From the NCBI GenBank assembly GCA_050252415.1, contig JBFWKZ010000039.1, positions 1-17,537 on the forward strand: a DNA stretch of 17,537 nt, read 5' to 3'. The position numbers and the translations under genes are program-made. This document shows positions 14,307 to 17,537 of this stretch, piece after piece (position 1 is the stretch's first letter; every line of letters begins with the position of its first letter). Under the pieces are notes generated by a model. That model saw nothing but the letters and a program-made list of their open reading frames with translations. It searched no databases and had not been told where the DNA came from. The DNA comes from Heteroscillospira sp050252415 (GTDB taxonomy: Bacteria; Bacillota; Clostridia; Oscillospirales; Oscillospiraceae).

Positions 14307-14492
14307 TTATTCCCCAGTCTTGATGTTTAAAAGAGCATACAGTGGACAATAGCCCAGGAGTCCCGTAACCAGTGGGATTAATCCCACAAGGCCCCAATAA
14401 CGCAAATTGTTCTGAAGGATGAACAGCAAGCTTAGTAAAGCCACGCCGAGAATAATCCTGACGGCGCGGTCAACCGTACCGATATTTTTCAA
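14307..14492 (-). CDS. DUF2892 (YgaP-type) small membrane protein, TTG start
   Basis: The 61-residue frame starts at TTG (14492-14490), fixed by AAAAGGAGG (14509-14501) eight bases upstream. No ATG is available in frame near this site. The sequence MKNIGTVDRAVRIILGVALL is followed by 'RYWGLVGLIPLVTGLLGYCPLY'. This gives two membrane helices with the DUF2892 hallmarks: the 'N(I/V)GxxDRxxRixlG' opening and the 'GxxGxCPlYxxxGi/NI' end with one cysteine. DUF2892 domains occur alone or fused to rhodanese (YgaP) and have no settled function. The gene lies 60 bases upstream of the germinant receptor A gene on the same strand, with no clear terminator between, so read-through is possible. Confidence 0.88.
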   Translation of the reverse strand: MKNIGTVDRAVRIILGVALLSLLFILQNNLRYWGLVGLIPLVTGLLGYCPLYALLNIKTGE

Positions 14493-14533
14493 TTTTGAAC
14501 CCTCCTTTTAAGTGATTTATAACTTGATAAAGA

Positions 14534-14564
14534 AAAATCCCGCAAAATAAAGCAGCGGGATTTT
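14534..14564 (-). terminator. Intrinsic terminator after the SASP unit
   Basis: On the minus strand, ATCCCGC (14561-14555) pairs with GCGGGAT (14543-14537), extended by flanking A/T pairs, and is followed by TTTTTCTTT. It separates the SASP unit from the DUF2892-ger genes. Confidence 0.85.
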
Positions 14565-14585
14565 ACAACGGCAAAAAAATTTCTT

Positions 14586-14795
14586 CTATGGTTCGGAGTC
14601 AGTACCCTCGGAAAAATCAAGGATTTCAGAAGTTGTCAACATTACGCCGCCGTCTGCATAGGCAGATACGTCTTCCGGCCTTTCCATGTCCTTATTCTTT
14701 TTATGGGGTGCTTTTTGGGAGGTTTGATTTTGATTTCTTTTGTCGATCAGCGCATCCCTTTGCACTTTGCCGTTTACTATCCGTTTATCGATCAT
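14586..14795 (-). CDS. Small unknown protein coupled to the SASP gene
   Basis: I chose ATG 14795 (69 residues), which follows GGAG by 11 bases. A GTG at 14807 overlapping the SASP stop as GTGA would add four residues and is a real alternative. The protein begins MIDKRIVNGKVQRDALIDKR, has a very basic Lys/Gln/Asn-rich middle, and then an acidic C-terminal half ending in 'TSEILDFSEGTDSEP'. There are no cysteines, no signal peptide and no hydrophobic segment. I recognise no family. Its position directly behind an SASP gene, before a shared terminator, suggests late forespore expression, and its hydrophilic, disordered-looking composition would suit a spore core protein. That is inference only. 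Confidence 0.6.
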   Translation of the reverse strand: MIDKRIVNGKVQRDALIDKRNQNQTSQKAPHKKNKDMERPEDVSAYADGGVMLTTSEILDFSEGTDSEP

Positions 14796-14803
14796 TCGTT
14801 GGA

Positions 14804-15019
14804 TCACTCCATATTTCCGGACATTTTTGACTGTTCGGCTTGAAGCATCATTTTAACCATCTGTCCGCCGATAGGACCACCCTGAGCACCGTTTATCTTT
14901 GCCGGTAAATCCCCCTTATAGTGGTCGTTATTTTCCTTGACAAACTGAGTCATGCCGATTTCGGCGGCAGCTTCCATTTTGAGTTTGTTCAGTTTCCTGC
15001 TGATATCCTTTTTGCTCAT
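14804..15019 (-). CDS. Alpha/beta-type small acid-soluble spore protein (SASP)
   Basis: The 71-residue protein has AAAGGAGAG about seven bases before ATG 15019. It contains KMEAAAEIGMTQFVKENN (14-31) and then a GDLPAKINGAQGGPIGGQMV segment (36-55) followed by KMMLQAEQ. This follows the SASP plan: a first helix with the E-(I/V/L)-G site cut by the GPR protease, a central loop, then 'GxxGGxMVKxMIxxxE' and a second helix. Alpha/beta SASPs coat forespore DNA, change its conformation and give UV resistance; GPR digests them at germination. It is more divergent than the typical major SASP, with 'GGPIGGQMV' where most have 'GSVGGxMV', so it may be a minor variant. Expression would be expected from sigma G, but I could not place a convincing sigma-G promoter. 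Confidence 0.85.
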   Translation of the reverse strand: MSKKDISRKLNKLKMEAAAEIGMTQFVKENNDHYKGDLPAKINGAQGGPIGGQMVKMMLQAEQSKMSGNME

Positions 15020-15362
15020 CTTATCTCTCCTTTTATCGTTTGCGTGATACCTATATTATTTAATTACGATGCGGTCATTATACGACACAAATTAATGGAA
15101 ACGCCGGTCATCGAAATTGTTTTTTTACCATAAAAGTTAAATGGCAGACAAATGCAGCACTTCATCATAAAGAGGCGTACCGTTCGGTATACCGCTTTCT
15201 TGCTGTAAAATGAATTTTATGCGTATTAAAAGCGCTTCATTGGTGTAGTCTTTATCCTTTCATCATGCGCCCAAAGTTCGGCGATATGTCGGCATAGGTT
15301 TCAGGAGAAGTTTAGGCAGCGTATCGATGCTCGGTGTCACTGCAAAAAATTTTATTCAAAGG
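15020..15362. other. Intergenic region between divergent SASP and FadR-type genes
   Basis: I see no credible gene here. An imperfect inverted repeat (15170-15197) centres on GTACCG-TT-CGGTAT, and within it CGGTATACCG (15185-15194) is a perfect 10-bp palindrome. This could be a regulator site or a hairpin between the divergent units. The remainder is AT-rich without a recognisable RNA. Confidence 0.4.
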
Positions 15363-15391
15363 TAGACAAAGGCGTATAAAAGCATTATAAT
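15363..15391 (+). promoter_or_regulatory. Promoter of the second FadR-type regulator
   Basis: TAGACA (15363-15368), 17-base spacer and a perfect TATAAT (15386-15391). A loose symmetric element ATATG-N11-CATAT (15401-15421) follows at the expected start of transcription and may be an operator. Confidence 0.75.
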
Positions 15392-15463
15392 AACGAACAA
15401 ATATGATGTCTGGCTACATATAGGGAATAGGATGTCGTCGGCGGAAAAAATAAAGAGGGAATT

Positions 15464-16138
15464 ATGGAAAAAAAGAAGAAATTATCAGACAAGGTTGTCA
15501 GCCAGATCATTGATATGATTCAGGTCCAGAAAAAATATAAGGTGGGCGATAAGCTTCCCAATGAACAGGAGCTCAGCCTTGAGCTTGGCGTCAGCAGAAC
15601 GACGCTGAGAGAAGCCATTTTATATCTGGTCACTCAGGATGTCCTGGAAATACGGAGGGGAAAAGGCACTTTCGTTTCGGAAAAGTCGGATATTCTTGAA
15701 GGCTTTGAATTTGACGAGCTCAAATATATGCATTTAAAAATGCGGGATCTTTACGAGATGCGTGCGATCATCGAGCCCCAGATGGCCTATTACGCGGCAG
15801 TTCGGGCCACGGATGAAGAGATGGAAGAGATTATGAGTATCGGTAAAACCATTGAGGAAAATCTGGACAACAGAGACGAGAATGCGGATGGTAACATGCT
15901 GTTTCATATGGCAATTGCCCGGGCCACCCATAATGAATTTGGCATCAAATTGTCGGAAATCATCAACTCCGCACTTATCAAGGCCTTTGAGGCGAGCCAT
16001 CTCAAACAAACGCTGTATGAAGATACGATTCTGGATCACAGGATGCTCATGGATTATCTCAAATACCGGGACGGGGAGGGCGCCAGACAGGCGATGCTTC
16101 TCCATATGAGGCATTCCATGAAGGATTATCAGATCTAG
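15464..16138 (+). CDS. FadR-subfamily GntR transcriptional regulator (second)
   Basis: The 224-residue protein starts at ATG 15464 after AGAGGG. The winged helix (about 5-72) shows GDKLPNEQELSLELGVSRTT with LREAILYLVTQDVLEIRRGK following and the wing 'GTFVS'. The FCD domain (about 93-215) begins DLYEMRAIIEPQMAYYAA. Its probable metal ligands are His148 in 'LFHMAIARATHNEF', His192 in 'DHRMLMDYL' and His214 in 'LLHMRHSM'. Such regulators usually sense small carboxylates. It is not a recent duplicate of the regulator at 5758: the two differ through most of the FCD domain. It lies directly upstream of an aminotransferase on the same strand, so control of amino acid metabolism is a reasonable guess, with the effector possibly an amino or keto acid. 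Confidence 0.93.
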   Translation: MEKKKKLSDKVVSQIIDMIQVQKKYKVGDKLPNEQELSLELGVSRTTLREAILYLVTQDVLEIRRGKGTFVSEKSDILEGFEFDELKYMHLKMRDLYEMRAIIEPQMAYYAAVRATDEEMEEIMSIGKTIEENLDNRDENADGNMLFHMAIARATHNEFGIKLSEIINSALIKAFEASHLKQTLYEDTILDHRMLMDYLKYRDGEGARQAMLLHMRHSMKDYQI

Positions 16139-16183
16139 CATGATACATAAATAAAAAAATTCGGAGAAATTTCAAAAAAGGTC

Positions 16184-16212
16184 TTTACAAATTTCAAAAA
16201 ATCATTTATAGT
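16184..16212 (+). promoter_or_regulatory. Promoter of the aminotransferase leader
   Basis: TTTACA (16184-16189), 17-base spacer and TATAGT (16207-16212). Transcription would start near 16219, at the edge of the inverted repeat 16222-16245. Confidence 0.7.
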
Positions 16213-16221
16213 GAAGCAAAG

Positions 16222-16245
16222 TAATACAACGCATACGAAGTATTA
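16222..16245. promoter_or_regulatory. Inverted repeat at the aminotransferase start site (operator candidate)
   Basis: TAATAC (16222-16227) and GTATTA (16240-16245) are perfect inverted repeats with 12 bases between. The placement just after the -10 matches that of the operator for the first FadR-type regulator at 6514-6542. The adjacent regulator at 15464 is the natural candidate binder. Confidence 0.45.
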
Positions 16246-16251
16246 TGTCTT

Positions 16252-16291
16252 AAAGCAAAGTCGCTTTAGTTAAAGTGACTTTGCTTTTTTT
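16252..16291 (+). terminator. Leader terminator before the aminotransferase
   Basis: AAAGCAAAGTC then GCTTT (16252-16267) pairs along its full length with AAAGTGACTTTGCTTT (16272-16287), giving a 16-bp stem with one G-U pair and an AGTT loop. It is followed by a run of T to 16291. It lies between the promoter and the ATG at 16315 and so could attenuate the operon, or end a short RNA of about 70 bases. Confidence 0.8.
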
Positions 16292-16314
16292 CATTTCAAA
16301 GTGAGGAGAGAAAT

Positions 16315-17499
16315 ATGAAAGAGATATCAAGGTCCATCAATGGCTTACCGGGTTCATCGATCCGCAAGATGTTCAATATGGCGCAGGGCATGGATAATCT
16401 TATAAGCTTTGCTCTGGGGGAACCCGGCTTCGTTGCGGCGGAACACATTGCAGAAGCGGCATGCACAGCCATACATAAGGGTGAGACACATTATACCGTG
16501 AACTCGGGACTGCTTCCGCTGCGCCAGGCATTATCCAAAAAGATGAAGTCGAAAAAGGGCGTTGAGTACGCTCCCGAATCGGAGATTATGGTGACCTCCG
16601 GCGGGGTGGAGGCGCTGTATCTCTCAATGAAGGTGCTGCTGGACCCGGGTGATGAGGTGGTGCTCGGTTCGCCCTATTTCCCAAACTATATGGGGCAGAT
16701 CGGTATGTGCGAGGCGGTACCCGTTATTGTGCCGCTCCTGGAGGAGGACGGGTTTCAATACAATATTGAAAATCTGCGAAAAGCGATCACGGATAAAACA
16801 AAGCTTTTACTGATCAATTCGCCATCCAATCCCACGGGCAGTGTGACGAGCGAAAAGGTTTTACGGGAGATTGCGGAGCTTTGCGTTAAAAAAGACCTGT
16901 ACCTCATCACGGACGAGGTTTATCAGGAATTCATTTACGGCGACGTTCCGTTTTTCTCCATCGCTTCCTGCCCGGGAATGAAAGAGCGGACGGTGATCGT
17001 AGACAGCTTTTCAAAGACCTATGCCATGACGGGATGGCGCTGCGGATTTGCCCTCGGCCCTGAGCCGATTATTTCACAAATGGTGAAAATTCAGGAAAAT
17101 CTGGTGTCCTGTGTAAATACGCCAACCCAATATGCGGCGATGGCGGCGCTGGAGGGGCCGCAGGATGTTTTGAAAGAGATGCTTAGCCAGTACGATGAAA
17201 ACAGGCAATTGCTTCTCCGGGAGATAAACACCATGGCGGGGCTCAGCGTTATTGTTCCTCAAGGCGCGTTTTACGCCTTCATCAATATCAAGAAAACAGG
17301 CCTTTCCTCAGAGGAATTCGCCATACGGCTTCTTAAGGAAGGCCGGGTGGTCGTAGTGCCGGGATCCGGCTTCGGGGAAGCCGGGGAAGGTTATATCCGA
17401 ATCTCCTATGTCGTGTCCCGGGAGGACACGGTTGAAGGGCTTAAAAGGATTCGTTCCTTTATGGAAAATTTAAAAATGCAGGTGAGCGAAATTGAGTAA
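16315..17499 (+). CDS. Class I PLP-dependent aminotransferase
   Basis: The 394-residue protein starts at ATG 16315, after GAGGAG. Fold-type I landmarks are 'ISFALGEPGF' (30-39, substrate loop), 'VTSGGVEALYLSM' (93-105, phosphate binding), NSPSNPTG (168-175), 'LITDEVYQEF' with Asp200 and Tyr203, and SFSKTYAMTGWRCGF with the Schiff-base Lys234. 'YIRISY' holds Arg362, which binds the substrate carboxylate. These place it with aspartate/aromatic/alanine-type aminotransferases (aspC/patA-like group) in the cytoplasm. The amino donor and keto acid cannot be told from sequence. It follows a FadR-type regulator and a leader with operator and terminator candidates. Its stop codon overlaps the start of a further gene that runs off the window, so it is the first gene of an operon. 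Confidence 0.95.
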   Translation: MKEISRSINGLPGSSIRKMFNMAQGMDNLISFALGEPGFVAAEHIAEAACTAIHKGETHYTVNSGLLPLRQALSKKMKSKKGVEYAPESEIMVTSGGVEALYLSMKVLLDPGDEVVLGSPYFPNYMGQIGMCEAVPVIVPLLEEDGFQYNIENLRKAITDKTKLLLINSPSNPTGSVTSEKVLREIAELCVKKDLYLITDEVYQEFIYGDVPFFSIASCPGMKERTVIVDSFSKTYAMTGWRCGFALGPEPIISQMVKIQENLVSCVNTPTQYAAMAALEGPQDVLKEMLSQYDENRQLLLREINTMAGLSVIVPQGAFYAFINIKKTGLSSEEFAIRLLKEGRVVVVPGSGFGEAGEGYIRISYVVSREDTVEGLKRIRSFMENLKMQVSEIE

Positions 17500-17537
17500 A
17501 GTATCGATTGTCAAAACGGATTGTTATGTTGCGGAAA
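17492..17537 (+). CDS. Probable DUF362 family protein, N-terminal fragment
   Basis: A TTG at 17492-17494 overlaps the aminotransferase stop and opens a frame to the window edge. It reads (M)SKVSIVKTDCYVAE. AGGTGAG about seven to nine bases upstream can serve as the ribosome binding site. 'MSKVxIVKCxxY' is a common opening of DUF362 proteins, a family often linked to ferredoxin-like iron-sulfur domains in Clostridia. Only 15 residues are visible, so the family call is a guess, and the gene call rests on the coupled overlap and the open frame. Confidence 0.4.
   Translation, partial: MSKVSIVKTDCYVAE

Noticed and set aside
1..17537. CRISPR array, tRNA, rRNA or T-box
   Set aside because: I looked for regularly spaced repeats, tRNA TTC-loop words and the T-box TGG region on both strands and saw none, though this was by eye only.

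Overview
The window looks like a chromosomal piece from a spore-forming, low-to-mid GC Clostridia member, most likely Oscillospiraceae-like. It carries a GerA-type germinant receptor operon and an alpha/beta-type SASP gene. It also has a type III glutamine synthetase, Firmicutes-style strong Shine-Dalgarno sites, and many intrinsic terminators. The 100-N run flanked by two identical 127-base blocks points to a short-read (probably metagenomic) scaffold. I ran no database search; all family names come from motifs read by eye.

Layout. 1-340: the C-terminal end of a large serine recombinase and a second recombinase-like remnant, closed by a perfect hairpin. 445-1833: a promoter, a small DUF3006-like protein and asnA (ammonia-dependent asparagine synthetase), followed by two terminators. 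1860-3290 (minus): a MATE exporter with its own promoter. 3305-5255 (minus): the rpsB-tsf operon with a near-consensus promoter, a structured leader and a terminator. 5313-5704: no recognised gene. 5705-6761: a FadR/GntR regulator, then a sigma-A promoter carrying a 12-bp inverted-repeat operator that shares sequence with the regulator's own promoter, then a short transcript unit (31-codon ORF plus terminator). 6702-7055 is affected by an assembly join. 7171-7521: an ArsC/Spx-like protein. 7634-9952: promoter, leader terminator, glnN (GSIII) and terminator. 10101-14246 (minus): a germinant receptor operon in the order A-C-B-small membrane subunit, preceded by a DUF2892 protein with a TTG start. 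14534-15019 (minus): a SASP gene followed by an unknown small protein and a terminator. 15020-15363: no gene recognised. 15363-17537: a second FadR-type regulator, then a promoter, inverted repeat and leader terminator in front of a class I aminotransferase, which overlaps the start of a probable DUF362 gene cut by the window end.

How the parts fit. asnA and glnN both assimilate ammonia. The GerA operon and SASP belong to the late sporulation/germination programme. rpsB-tsf is translation housekeeping. The two FadR-family regulators each sit directly upstream of a promoter with a symmetric element at or just past its expected start site. For the first regulator, the same element also overlaps its own -10, which supports autoregulation. 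The least explained part is the short unit at 6476-6761. Its promoter and operator are very clear, but its product is only a 31-residue peptide or an RNA.
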